Assembly: GCA_030696465.1 (NCBI GenBank)
Contig: JAUYSE010000033.1
Coordinates: 1-34,941, forward strand
Length of the DNA: 34,941 nucleotides
Direction of reading: 5' to 3'
Source of the DNA: Legionellaceae bacterium
GTDB lineage: Bacteria; Pseudomonadota; Gammaproteobacteria; Legionellales; Legionellaceae
This document shows, one piece after another, positions 8,383 through 16,015 of the stretch. The first letter of the stretch is position 1. Each line of letters starts with the position of its first letter. The notes below the pieces were generated by a model that saw only the letters and a list, made by a program, of their open reading frames with translations, was not told where the DNA came from and made no database searches. A program made the position numbers and the translations under genes.

Positions 8383-9402
8383 CTAAGATAAAACAGAGTT
8401 TTGTCTGGATTGTTTAAGTTTATTGCGATAATTTACATAAGATCTTCTGATTTTATGCAAAGGTCTCTGCGGTACGGAGGCAACATCATAACCAATAAAT
8501 GCCAATATAAATTGCATGCCGAGTATCACCAACAATGCTGAAAGCATAACAGTGCCCGCAGGTGAAGCAACCCCTAATCTTGCGGCATGCAGCCAATGAG
8601 CCCCTCCATAAAAAACACCTACCAACAACATAAGAACACCTATAGGTAATTCAATGGACGCCAATGACATGCCTCGCAAATAATAATTATAAAAAATTCT
8701 TTTTGCAAAATTACAAAGATGTTTTCTCAAAAATTCTCCCATAATTTTTGATATTTTTAGATTACTTTTTTCATCCGCATATTGGGCATCTATAGGAATA
8801 TCCATCACCACTGCATTTAAAATATTTAAGCGAAACAACATATCTGTTTCAAAAAAATAACGCTGACTTATTTTTTTGAAGGGAAGATGTTGAGCAACCT
8901 CTCGATGAATGGCAGTATAGCCATTGGTGGGATCAAATAAATTCCAATAACCCGATGACAATTTGGTCATGAAAGATAAGACCGAGTTACCACACAATCG
9001 TAACAACGGCATGCGGCGGATGTTTTCTAGATCAAAAAAGCGATTCCCTTTTGTATAGTCCGCCTCCCCCATCGCGATAGGTCCCACAAAATCTAACAGT
9101 AAAGCAGGATCCATCTGACCATCACCATCAATTTTTACAATAATATCAATCTGTTCCTCTATTGCGGCTTGATAACCCCGCATAACTGCCGCTCCAACCC
9201 CTTGGTTTTTTGCGTTTTTTATTACCATCACTCGAGGATCCTGGCAGATACTCTCAACCAATTCACCAGAACTTTCGGGACAAGCATCATCAATTACATA
9301 AATTCGCGTCACTTCTGGGCCAATCTGACTAATAACCCGTATAATATGATTGCAAACTTTATACGCGGGTATTACTACAGCAATTCTTAACACTGGATCC
9401 AT
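8383..9402 (-). CDS. GT2-family glycosyltransferase with C-terminal membrane anchor
   Basis: This is a dolichyl-phosphate-mannose-synthase-like GT2 enzyme that probably moves a sugar from a nucleotide donor to a lipid or envelope acceptor at the inner membrane. It shows IAVVIPAYK at the N-terminus, the nucleotide-binding YVIDDACPESSGE, NQGVGAAVMRGYQAA, the metal-binding KIDGDGQMDP and the acceptor-side NGYTAIHRE. Two hydrophobic helices near residues 255-278 and 286-313 anchor it. I chose the ATG at 9402 because GAGAAG lies upstream. The TTG at 9417 would add five residues. A methyltransferase remnant immediately upstream suggests a former surface-polysaccharide or lipid-modification cluster. 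The substrate cannot be told. Confidence 0.85.
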   Translation of the reverse strand: MDPVLRIAVVIPAYKVCNHIIRVISQIGPEVTRIYVIDDACPESSGELVESICQDPRVMVIKNAKNQGVGAAVMRGYQAAIEEQIDIIVKIDGDGQMDPALLLDFVGPIAMGEADYTKGNRFFDLENIRRMPLLRLCGNSVLSFMTKLSSGYWNLFDPTNGYTAIHREVAQHLPFKKISQRYFFETDMLFRLNILNAVVMDIPIDAQYADEKSNLKISKIMGEFLRKHLCNFAKRIFYNYYLRGMSLASIELPIGVLMLLVGVFYGGAHWLHAARLGVASPAGTVMLSALLVILGMQFILAFIGYDVASVPQRPLHKIRRSYVNYRNKLKQSRQNSVLS

Positions 9403-9450
9403 GTGCTTTCTTCTCAATAAAAAGTTATCCCTAGCCCGTTGCTCATCAAA

Positions 9451-9606
9451 CTATACAATTTTCTGAAGAACAATCATATGGTGCAGCGCAAGCCATCGAC
9501 GAAACGGCCAGAGCAATTTTTCCGCACCATCAACTATAAAACCCATCCAATCAGGCAATAGTTGTCGAAAATTAAGACCCCTGAAAAAACATATTGAAGA
9601 TAGTTG
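9451..9606 (-). pseudogene. 3' remnant of a class I SAM-dependent methyltransferase gene
   Basis: Between stop codons an open stretch of 51 codons reads, near its middle, FRGLNFRQLLPDWMGF and later WPFRRWLALHH, ending LQKIV. This resembles the C-terminus of class I SAM methyltransferases that often accompany GT2 glycosyltransferases. There is no start codon context and no SAM-binding domain. An insertion-sequence end lies 25 bases beyond, so the 5' part was probably lost through that insertion or a later deletion. The recognition comes from memory of the family and is moderate. Confidence 0.5.
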
Positions 9607-9630
9607 CTACATACCTACATATGTACAAAC

Positions 9631-10210
9631 GCGATGTTCGACTTTTCACGGCCTGAATTGAACTAAATTTGAAAGACACAGCATTTTATTGTAATTTTCG
9701 GTTCGCCAAGAACAGAAAGTACAAGGAGTCACGCTGTGTCAGTTGAAGATTTTATCATTACTGTATATTGTCTGGTAGATGTTGAATTAAAAAAGATCAC
9801 TCACGTTAAGCCATTGATAAGTCGGGGTTACGCACCGAAGCTATCAGATGCGGAGGTGATCACGATAGATATTGTTGGAGAGTTTTTAAGCAAGGATACA
9901 GATGCAGGCATATGGCGATATTTCAAAAATCATTGGCAGACTTGGTTTCCTGGGCTTGGCAGAGGAAAGGACTGTAATCGCTGGATAACATCTACAAGGC
10001 GTCTGGTTGAAACAGTTATAGGACAACTGGCAGAGCAGTTTCATATTGAAAAAATTAGAGCCAGAGATGTTTGGTATTTGACAAATCGCATTGGGAGGAA
10101 TATCTTAGCCCACAAAGTTGGCATTGTAATCAATAAAATCCTTGGGAACCCTCCATTGCAATTTGAGCAGTTGGGTGTAACTTAGAATTTTAGTGAAAGT
10201 CGAACATCGC
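9631..10210 (+). mobile_element. insertion-sequence remnant bounded by inverted repeats
   Basis: GCGATGTTCGACTTTTCAC (9631-9649) and GTGAAAGTCGAACATCGC (10193-10210) are inverted repeats that match over 18 bases with one single-base gap. They bracket an internally deleted transposase gene. The whole is about 580 bp, roughly half the size of an intact element. I see no convincing target-site duplication. Confidence 0.75.
9736..10185 (+). pseudogene. IS982-like DDE transposase with large internal deletion
   Basis: The 149-residue frame joins the start and end of a transposase that is normally near 290 residues. The N-terminal part contains GYAPKLSDAEVITIDIVGEF and DAGIWRYFKNHW. The C-terminal part contains STRRLVETVIGQL and RARDVWYLTNRIGRNILAH, which in intact relatives holds the last catalytic Glu (ETVIGQL). 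The junction lies near GLGRGKDCNRW, and the central segment with the two catalytic Asp residues is missing. The deletion kept the frame, but the product cannot be an active transposase. The family assignment (IS982-like) is from recall. The inverted repeats would need checking against a reference collection. Confidence 0.7.
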
Positions 10211-10335
10211 ATAAAGTTTACATTTTTCACCAGAAAAAAATTGATTTCCCCCAAAAAACATAGTCTACGATGTAAATAAAGCACTGCGTGCATAGCATGA
10301 GTAATTAAACAATATCCCTGAAAACTAAATCCTAA
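10211..10335. other. AT-rich spacer between IS remnant and promoter
   Basis: I see nothing coding in this short spacer. It is AT-rich and runs from the right inverted repeat of the IS remnant to the promoter of the histidine-rich membrane protein. Confidence 0.5.
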
Positions 10336-10364
10336 TTGATAATCATTTGCATTTAGCGTATACT
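10336..10364 (+). promoter_or_regulatory. sigma70-type promoter for the 681-residue membrane protein
   Basis: TTGATA at 10336-10341 and TATACT at 10359-10364 are separated by exactly 17 bases, and each hexamer differs from consensus at one or two positions. Transcription would begin near 10371, downstream of the in-frame TTG at 10347. This rules out that TTG and supports the GTG at 10398. Confidence 0.75.
10337..10351 (+). promoter_or_regulatory. Fur-box-like operator overlapping the -35
   Basis: TGATAAT-C-ATTTGCA matches the 7-1-7 Fur consensus (TGATAAT-n-ATTATCA) at 12 of 14 positions. It covers the -35 hexamer and most of the spacer, where a bound repressor would block RNA polymerase. This suggests repression under iron-replete conditions. 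It is a motif match only. AT-rich DNA gives false hits. Confidence 0.5.
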
Positions 10365-10397
10365 GCCTCATTTAAAGTTGTCACGGTTATATACATA

Positions 10398-12443
10398 GTG
10401 AAAATTAAAAAATCCCTCAAAAAAGCAAGCTATATTTTTACGGTAACCCTACTCACCCTAGGTGCTGGCCTAACCTTAGGTCTGCTCAGCTTTACCGGAA
10501 TGTATCTGTTATTCCCGATAGTTTCGCTTGCTGTTATATCTTTGATATTATCTTCCTTCTATGAGTCCGCGATTTACGAGCTCAGTGTTAAGCGCGCCTT
10601 ACAAAAACTATTGTTTAAACGCGACTATTTGCGCCGCGACCTCTCGCTTAAATTTCTACATACCCACACGCCTTTTGATCCACAAGGAGAATTAGATAAC
10701 GCGCTGGCTCCAGAGTTTTTAAAAGATTACTATGCGCAATTACAACTGGTGACTGAATTACAAGACGCGGCAGAACACGCCGAATATGAAGATAGCGCGA
10801 CACTCAAACAAAAAAAAGCGTTCTTCCACCAACAATACAAAACCCTGCAACGCATGGAAAAAGTGTTTACCAGCCTCTTATATGACCAAAAAACAGACTA
10901 CAGCAACAATGTCTATCTTAAAGAATTACAAGATTGGGCGAAAAAACAAGAAAACTATAAAACACTACATCCTGATACTCAAAAGCGACGCTGGCTCTTT
11001 CACGCATTCAAAATATTCAGCGTTACTGCAGGCTTAACCGTAGGTGCCGGTACATTTATTTTATTGATTATCGCATTCGCAACCATCCCCATGCTTGCGG
11101 TCTTACCTTTTGAAGTAGGTATTTTTATTATTTTAGGGATGGCGCCTATTGCCGCGCTGGCCTACTCTTTCCTTATTTACAACGCCATAACGGATATGGT
11201 CCAAAATAAAACCATACAACGACTATTACAAAATATTCGCCAATACGGCAGTACGCCAGAAAATATCCTGCGCGCTATCGGAGCTTTTCTGATTCTTGGT
11301 TTAACCATTGCTCTCACTGTATGCACAGCCGGAACTTGGTGGACTATTATCGATGGCACCGGCCTTTTTGAAAAAGCCGTGTCTGTCTGTGCTGCCGTAA
11401 TTAACTTCATTTCTAGCTTGGTTTTTAATGTACAAAATTCTTGTGAAACACTACAAGAGATGGATCCCCCATTTTGGAAACGCGTATGGAACAAAATCAA
11501 AGGATTCAAACAAAACTTTAAAGATTGGTATGAGCATTTAAGTGAACATGAGCCTCTGCTCCAACGCCTTAACCCTTTTCGTCTCTTACTCTTAATCACC
11601 ATACAACCCCTACGCATTATTTTGTTTTTAGGGCATCTTATCAGCATTGGTGTCGCTACCAATGAACTTCCTGGGCTAGACCCCGTCATTGCCTCCATTC
11701 TTGGCATTTTAAGTGAGTTATTTGAAGACTATCATTGGTTTTTTGGGCATATGCACGATCACCATAAAAAAACCGCAAAAGAATTAATCAGCAATGCCGC
11801 TTTCCAAAATACCGGACACTCGCATAGCTCCTTACCAGAAAACGTCATCAAGATATGTTGCCTCCCCATTTATCTACTGGCCGCTACCTGGGATAGTATA
11901 TTTGGAAAAACCCGTTTCATAGATTCTTTATCCAAATTCACGAAGTGGTCTATTTTTTACAAAATGGAGAGTTTTTTCTCTTCAAAACCGATCAAAAAAC
12001 CCACTTCTTCCTGTGGACATGATCATGCCGGGACCTGCACAAGTACCACCCAACCTAGCGCTTCTGTAACACAATCTCTTCAACCTGGAGCTTCCGTAAC
12101 AGAAACCCCTCAGCCCACCCTCTCGAAAACCTGGAAAAAAGAAGAACTTGTGCATCGTCTCACCCGTTTTGAAGAAAAACAATGGGGTAGTCTGTCTGTC
12201 GAAAAAGAGACGATCAAAGAGAAAAAAGCCGTATTTTCTGATCTAAAAGCAAAAATACGCGAAGCAACGGATACTGAAAGCTGTAAAGCAGCCATTACCG
12301 AAGCCGCGAAAGATGTGCATATTCGGCAACCGCGCCATTTGCATTTCTTTAAATCTACTGCCGCTCAAAAACCACTCGCTGCCGATACTGAGTCCTCTTG
12401 CTTCTTGAGTGATTTGGCGAAAGAAATGCCGGCATTGGGATAA
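10398..12443 (+). CDS. polytopic histidine-rich membrane protein of unknown function
   Basis: I do not recognise this protein. The frame is open from a TTG at 10347, but that lies inside the promoter. The GTG at 10398 gives 681 residues starting MKIKKSLKKASY, a natural Lys-rich N-terminus ahead of a membrane segment. Counting from the TTG, hydrophobic segments lie near 28-70 (two), 222-280 (two), 308-330, 342-361, 409-435 and 500-513. Residues 90-215 are a charged helical loop. Histidine clusters appear at 463-473 (HWFFGHMHDHH), 491-493 (HSH) and 556-564 (CGHDHAGTC), which could bind transition metal. The C-terminal 100 residues are charged and probably cytoplasmic or exposed. The Fur-like site upstream and the His/Cys clusters together hint at metal biology. 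A secreted effector is the other reading. It ends 9 bases from the convergent rep gene. Confidence 0.8.
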   Translation: MKIKKSLKKASYIFTVTLLTLGAGLTLGLLSFTGMYLLFPIVSLAVISLILSSFYESAIYELSVKRALQKLLFKRDYLRRDLSLKFLHTHTPFDPQGELDNALAPEFLKDYYAQLQLVTELQDAAEHAEYEDSATLKQKKAFFHQQYKTLQRMEKVFTSLLYDQKTDYSNNVYLKELQDWAKKQENYKTLHPDTQKRRWLFHAFKIFSVTAGLTVGAGTFILLIIAFATIPMLAVLPFEVGIFIILGMAPIAALAYSFLIYNAITDMVQNKTIQRLLQNIRQYGSTPENILRAIGAFLILGLTIALTVCTAGTWWTIIDGTGLFEKAVSVCAAVINFISSLVFNVQNSCETLQEMDPPFWKRVWNKIKGFKQNFKDWYEHLSEHEPLLQRLNPFRLLLLITIQPLRIILFLGHLISIGVATNELPGLDPVIASILGILSELFEDYHWFFGHMHDHHKKTAKELISNAAFQNTGHSHSSLPENVIKICCLPIYLLAATWDSIFGKTRFIDSLSKFTKWSIFYKMESFFSSKPIKKPTSSCGHDHAGTCTSTTQPSASVTQSLQPGASVTETPQPTLSKTWKKEELVHRLTRFEEKQWGSLSVEKETIKEKKAVFSDLKAKIREATDTESCKAAITEAAKDVHIRQPRHLHFFKSTAAQKPLAADTESSCFLSDLAKEMPALG

Positions 12444-12452
12444 ATTCTGCGC

Positions 12453-14468
12453 TCAGCCACCCAAACTTTCTTTCAAAAGCGATAAGTGCTGCCGCGCAGT
12501 ATTGTCCGCACGAGCAACATCGGCCTCTCCACCCGTGTTACCCAGCCACTCCATAATATCTTGCGGCAACTCTAACAAAAACCGGCTAGATTCAGTATCC
12601 TGCAGCTCTCCTGCACGTTTACGCTGTCTTGCAAGACTGAAGCAAAGTTCTTTTTGTGCGCGAGTAATTCCCACATACAATAGGCGACGCTCCTCTTCTA
12701 AGCGATCGTTGTCTTCTATATTGGCATGATGAGGCAATATGCCTTCTTCCATCCCCGCCAAATAGACGTAAGGAAATTCTAAACCTTTGGCCGCATGGAG
12801 GGTCATTAAATGCACGGAAGTATTATCCGTTGCCTCTGAGTTCTCTAAGCGCTCAATCAGCATTAATTTAGTTAATACATCCCCCAAGGTGCTGCCTTCT
12901 TTCGCTTGTAAAAGGCGACCTATCCAATCTATCAACTCCCAAATGCACTCTATACGTTTTTGCGCTTGTTGAGAGGATGAAGACTGCTCATGAATATACG
13001 CCTCATATCCACTTTCGTACACCATCGATTTTAACACCGATACCACCGATTCGTCGGCCTCCAATCGGGTCCGAAAAGAAGCTATCCACTCCTGAAAGCA
13101 TTGCAAAATCATGCAGGCTTTATCCCCAACATATTGGGATAAAGCCACATGACCGGCACAAACATACAAACTTTGCCCACGCATCTCTGCATAGCGTCCT
13201 AATGCCTCTAAACTCTGCTCACCAACACCTCGCTTCGGTGTACGAATGGTGCGTAAGAAAGCAGGATCATCTTCTGGATTCGCTAAAAGTTTAATATAGG
13301 CTAATACATCTTTCACTTCTGCTCGCGCAAACCAAGAAGGCCCCCCGGTCACTCGATAGGGGATACCATAATCCCGCAAAGCTTTTTCAATGGGTCGTGC
13401 TTGATGATTGTTTCTATATAAAATCGCATAATCTCCATACGCTGCACGCTTCTGCATTTTATGACTAAACATATCCATCGCGATTTGCTCGGCTTCAGCC
13501 GCTTCGTCTAAGGTTGCCATTACTCGTAAACGATCGCCATACCCTAAATCACTCCATAATGCTTTATGAAAATTCAAGGTGTTATGCTTAATTAATGAAT
13601 TTGCTGCCTGCAAAATATATCCCATGGAGCGATAGTTTTGCTCTAATTTAATAATATGCAATTTTTTAAAATCGTCCTGTAGCTGCATTAAATGCTGAGG
13701 GCAGGCACCACGCCAGCTATAAATAGACTGATAATCATCTCCGACCACGGTAAAATTCGCCTTCTCTCCTACCAACGCTTTTACAAATGCATATTGTAAA
13801 GTATTAGAATCTTGATATTCATCAACGAGCAAGTAACGAATCTTATCTTGCCAAATGCATCGAATATCCTCTTGTTGCTGTAATAACTGGACAGGGAGAC
13901 GAATCAAATCATCAAAATCCACTGCATTATACGCTTGTAACGCCGATTGATAGCGCTTATACACTATCAACGCCTCTTCTAAGAAAATATCGGAAGATTC
14001 AAGAACGACTGCATCGGGATGATATGCCTGATTTTTCCAACGAGAAATTTGTTGTTGTAAGTTTTGTAGATATGCTTTATCGCTGGCTTTAGACGCCACT
14101 AAAAATTGACGCATGATATCTAAGGCGTCATCGCTATCCATAATTGAAAACCCTGGACGCAAACCACAAGCATGGGGATGTTTCTGCACCATCCGCAAAC
14201 CTAAGGTATGAAAAGTACTGATTTTTAAGCCACGACGCACCGGCATGGGTAACATATTCGCAACGCGAGAACGCATTTCTTGCGCCGCTTTATTGGTAAA
14301 GGTCACGGCGGCAATATGTCGCGCAGCAACCCCACCTGATTGAATCAGATAAGCAATTTTTTGTGTGATCACACGGGTTTTGCCACTACCCGCACCAGCT
14401 AAAACTAATAAAGGCCCCTCTATATATTGCACGGCCTCTTTTTGTGGTGTATTTAAAGGAAAACTCAT
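12453..14468 (-). CDS. rep: ATP-dependent DNA helicase Rep
   Basis: Rep is a 3'-5' superfamily 1 helicase that clears proteins ahead of the replication fork and helps restart stalled forks. From the ATG at 14468 the protein has 671 residues, close to E. coli Rep (673). Visible motifs are the Q-motif region LNTPQKEAV, Walker A GAGSGKT, HIAAVTFTNKAAQEM (Ia), DEYQDSN (II), VVGDDYQSIYSWRGA (III), LEQNYRSM (IV), TLHAAKGLEFPYVYLAGMEE (V) and EERRLLYVGITRA (VI). A GTG at 14480 would add four residues. It follows icmQ by about 60 bases on the same strand. It has no known link to secretion, so the adjacency is probably positional. Confidence 0.92.
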   Translation of the reverse strand: MSFPLNTPQKEAVQYIEGPLLVLAGAGSGKTRVITQKIAYLIQSGGVAARHIAAVTFTNKAAQEMRSRVANMLPMPVRRGLKISTFHTLGLRMVQKHPHACGLRPGFSIMDSDDALDIMRQFLVASKASDKAYLQNLQQQISRWKNQAYHPDAVVLESSDIFLEEALIVYKRYQSALQAYNAVDFDDLIRLPVQLLQQQEDIRCIWQDKIRYLLVDEYQDSNTLQYAFVKALVGEKANFTVVGDDYQSIYSWRGACPQHLMQLQDDFKKLHIIKLEQNYRSMGYILQAANSLIKHNTLNFHKALWSDLGYGDRLRVMATLDEAAEAEQIAMDMFSHKMQKRAAYGDYAILYRNNHQARPIEKALRDYGIPYRVTGGPSWFARAEVKDVLAYIKLLANPEDDPAFLRTIRTPKRGVGEQSLEALGRYAEMRGQSLYVCAGHVALSQYVGDKACMILQCFQEWIASFRTRLEADESVVSVLKSMVYESGYEAYIHEQSSSSQQAQKRIECIWELIDWIGRLLQAKEGSTLGDVLTKLMLIERLENSEATDNTSVHLMTLHAAKGLEFPYVYLAGMEEGILPHHANIEDNDRLEEERRLLYVGITRAQKELCFSLARQRKRAGELQDTESSRFLLELPQDIMEWLGNTGGEADVARADNTARQHLSLLKESLGG

Positions 14469-14528
14469 GACCCATGACACTCTATAATTTATATATTAAA
14501 TGAGCAATTATTTCAGTGAGAGCGAGCG

Positions 14529-15131
14529 TCAGGATGACTCCTTCGGAGGCTCCAGTACTAATCGACCATGCACAAAAGAATATACGCCGCTTGTGTGTAC
14601 AAAACGTTTCATACGCTCCAAGCGCAAGGTATTATTTTTTAATAAAAGCAGTGTCTTTCCGAATTTATCCTTCGGGATTTTATCTTCTGCCACAACCAAA
14701 ATATCATTAGGGGCGACCGTCACCACAATATATCCTTCATTTTGTGGGGTGGTTTTTTTTTCGCGTAATAGTGCAAGAACCGCCTCTTCATCTGCATATA
14801 CAGGACGAGAAGCAAACTGACGCCCTACATTCGATATAATCCGCTCCCAAGCGTGCATATCACTCCCTGAACTACAGTATAAAGCCACATACACATCCTG
14901 CTCATTTTGAGATCTCAGCTCTGTTGCTTCGTCTTTTTCAGTTTGTTCTTTTACCGTTAATACTTTGGGCTTTGACGCATTCATTTTATCTTGAAAACTA
15001 TCATGCAATCTCTGTAAGCTTTGACCAATAAAACGTAAAAAATTAGATTTTTCCCATGGGCCAGCGCTAATCGCCTTTTTCAAGGAGTCTAAAACAGCTT
15101 GTGCTTGTTCTGGAGTCAGCATAGTGGCCAT
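14529..15131 (-). CDS. icmQ: Dot/Icm type IVB secretion protein IcmQ
   Basis: IcmQ is a soluble Dot/Icm component that inserts into membranes and forms pores in vitro. Its chaperone, IcmR or an equivalent, binds the N-terminal region and holds it back. The 200-residue protein (Legionella IcmQ is 191) matches along its length as I remember the family: AISAGPWEKSNFLRFIGQSL (residues 21-40, the IcmR-binding and membrane-active part), VYVALYCSSGSDMHAWERI (80-98), RPVYADEEAV (109-118), NDILVVAEDKIPKDKFGK (142-159) and FVHTSGVYSFVHGRL (177-191). The C-terminal half of IcmQ has an ADP-ribosyltransferase-like NAD-binding fold. AAGGA lies eight bases before the ATG. It follows the small gene by 27 bases. 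Downstream is rep, not icmP-icmO as in Legionella. Confidence 0.93.
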   Translation of the reverse strand: MATMLTPEQAQAVLDSLKKAISAGPWEKSNFLRFIGQSLQRLHDSFQDKMNASKPKVLTVKEQTEKDEATELRSQNEQDVYVALYCSSGSDMHAWERIISNVGRQFASRPVYADEEAVLALLREKKTTPQNEGYIVVTVAPNDILVVAEDKIPKDKFGKTLLLLKNNTLRLERMKRFVHTSGVYSFVHGRLVLEPPKESS

Positions 15132-15158
15132 ATATAAAATCCTTATATATTGACATCT

Positions 15159-15410
15159 CTATTTAGGAGCAGAGGGGCCAACAGGAGTTGCCGTATGCAC
15201 TAAAGAATCACCTATTAAGGAGAGGCTTGCTTTTAACTCCGCTATGGTCTGCATGGCAACCGCATTAGGTGAGCCCGTTTCAGCTTTCACTTTTCTTAAG
15301 CGCTCTTGATGTCCATCTACACCCGTCAAAAGGATGGACAAATCCTCATCCGTCACCCCTGTATTCAACGGTCTAGATTCAATTCCATGTGGCTTAAAAA
15401 ACATTGCCAT
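15159..15410 (-). CDS. small protein in the IcmR/FIR position (candidate IcmQ chaperone)
   Basis: This 83-residue protein matches no sequence I know. It lies exactly where IcmR (Legionella pneumophila) and its unrelated functional homologues (FIRs) lie in other Dot/Icm bacteria, between icmS and icmQ, 27 bases ahead of icmQ. FIR proteins are known to differ almost completely between species yet bind the conserved IcmQ. Residues 20-45 (DEDLSILLTGVDGHQERLRK onward) and 48-70 (NAVAMQTIAELKASLSLIGD) look like two amphipathic helices. The C-terminus is a short Pro/Thr tail. AGGAG six bases before the ATG is a strong ribosome site, and a TATAAT at 15450-15445 gives it a promoter separate from icmTS. 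Expression from position is well supported. Function is inferred from position, size and helix content. Confidence 0.8.
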   Translation of the reverse strand: MAMFFKPHGIESRPLNTGVTDEDLSILLTGVDGHQERLRKVKAETGSPNAVAMQTIAELKASLSLIGDSLVHTATPVGPSAPK

Positions 15411-15444
15411 TAGATACTCCTAAAAAATACATATTGTGTCTTTT

Positions 15445-15450
15445 ATTATA
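15445..15450 (-). promoter_or_regulatory. -10 element for the FIR candidate-icmQ unit
   Basis: A perfect TATAAT reads on the minus strand 35 bases before the ATG at 15410, giving a leader of about 27 bases. No good -35 hexamer sits 16-18 bases upstream, so the promoter may need an activator or rely on the -10 alone. I found no clear GTAAA-type CpxR site. Confidence 0.5.
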
Positions 15451-15544
15451 GCAATAAATCTATAAAGTGCACGATATAAATTTAAAAACCTCCTAAGTTG
15501 CTCTCCATAGCTATACTTAGTGCTTATTATAGGCTTCGAACTTG

Positions 15545-15645
15545 AATTCCGTATCGTTGTTCGGGACAAATTTTCGGCATTGTCCGCGCGCCATCGGTCA
15601 TAGATCGAAAGTATACTCCTCTTCCAACTGCTATGAGTATATTCA
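15545..15645. repeat. palindromic dispersed repeat, family B copy 1, between icmS and the FIR candidate
   Basis: Bases 15546-15578 (CCGTATCGTTGTTCGGGAC then TTTTCGGC) match the start of the copy at 28696-28729 with few changes. The middle, CGCGCCATCGGTCAT (15589-15601) plus AGTATACTCC, matches that other copy on the opposite strand, and GAGTATATT near 15635 matches its end. The remaining gene-less bases between icmS and the small gene hold only the promoter. Confidence 0.7.
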
Positions 15646-15669
15646 TCCTACTTGTTGGTGGCGAGGACT

Positions 15670-16014
15670 CTAGTCATACATCAGCTCATCCAAGGGGGTG
15701 TAATCCTTACTCGGCCCCCCCTGAACAAGTTCGCTAATCACATCTAGTAAACACAGTAATCGTAATGCGTTTGGTGTTACTTCATCAAAAACTGCACGAG
15801 ATCCGAGTAGAGTACCTTCTGCATCTTCAAAAGTCACGCCTAATCCATATCCTAAGCACAAATAAGCCAACTGATCTGCCCGACGCACCATGGCAGTAAA
15901 AACCCCTGCATCAGAAAATACTTCATCGTACGAGACAAAACGATCATTTAAATAAAACTTAGCCCCCATCTGCGCTGTAATTTGAGTAAGACTTTGGATC
16001 AAAGTTGTCGTCAT
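15670..16014 (-). CDS. icmS: Dot/Icm secretion adaptor IcmS
   Basis: IcmS pairs with IcmW to form a small acidic adaptor that binds a subset of effectors and brings them to the DotL coupling complex. From the ATG at 16014 the product is 114 residues, the same length as Legionella IcmS. Conserved stretches include MGAKFYLNDRFVSYDEVFS (residues 16-34), RRADQLAYLCLGYGLGVTF (44-62), RAVFDEVTPNALRLLCLLDV (73-92) and the invariant-looking tail QGGPSKDYTPLDELMYD. The frame is open 29 codons further upstream, but that part overlaps icmT and has no IcmS similarity. It starts one base after the icmT stop, so the two are coupled. Confidence 0.95.
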   Translation of the reverse strand: MTTTLIQSLTQITAQMGAKFYLNDRFVSYDEVFSDAGVFTAMVRRADQLAYLCLGYGLGVTFEDAEGTLLGSRAVFDEVTPNALRLLCLLDVISELVQGGPSKDYTPLDELMYD

Positions 16015-16015
16015 A

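Noticed and set aside
10347..10397. TTG start for the histidine-rich membrane protein
   Set aside because: It lies between the -35 and -10 of the best promoter, upstream of the expected transcript start.
15411..15540. CpxR (GTAAA pairs) or PmrA-type sites before the FIR candidate, as reported for icm or effector genes in Legionella
   Set aside because: I could not find spaced GTAAA pairs or the TTAA direct repeats at a useful distance from the -10.
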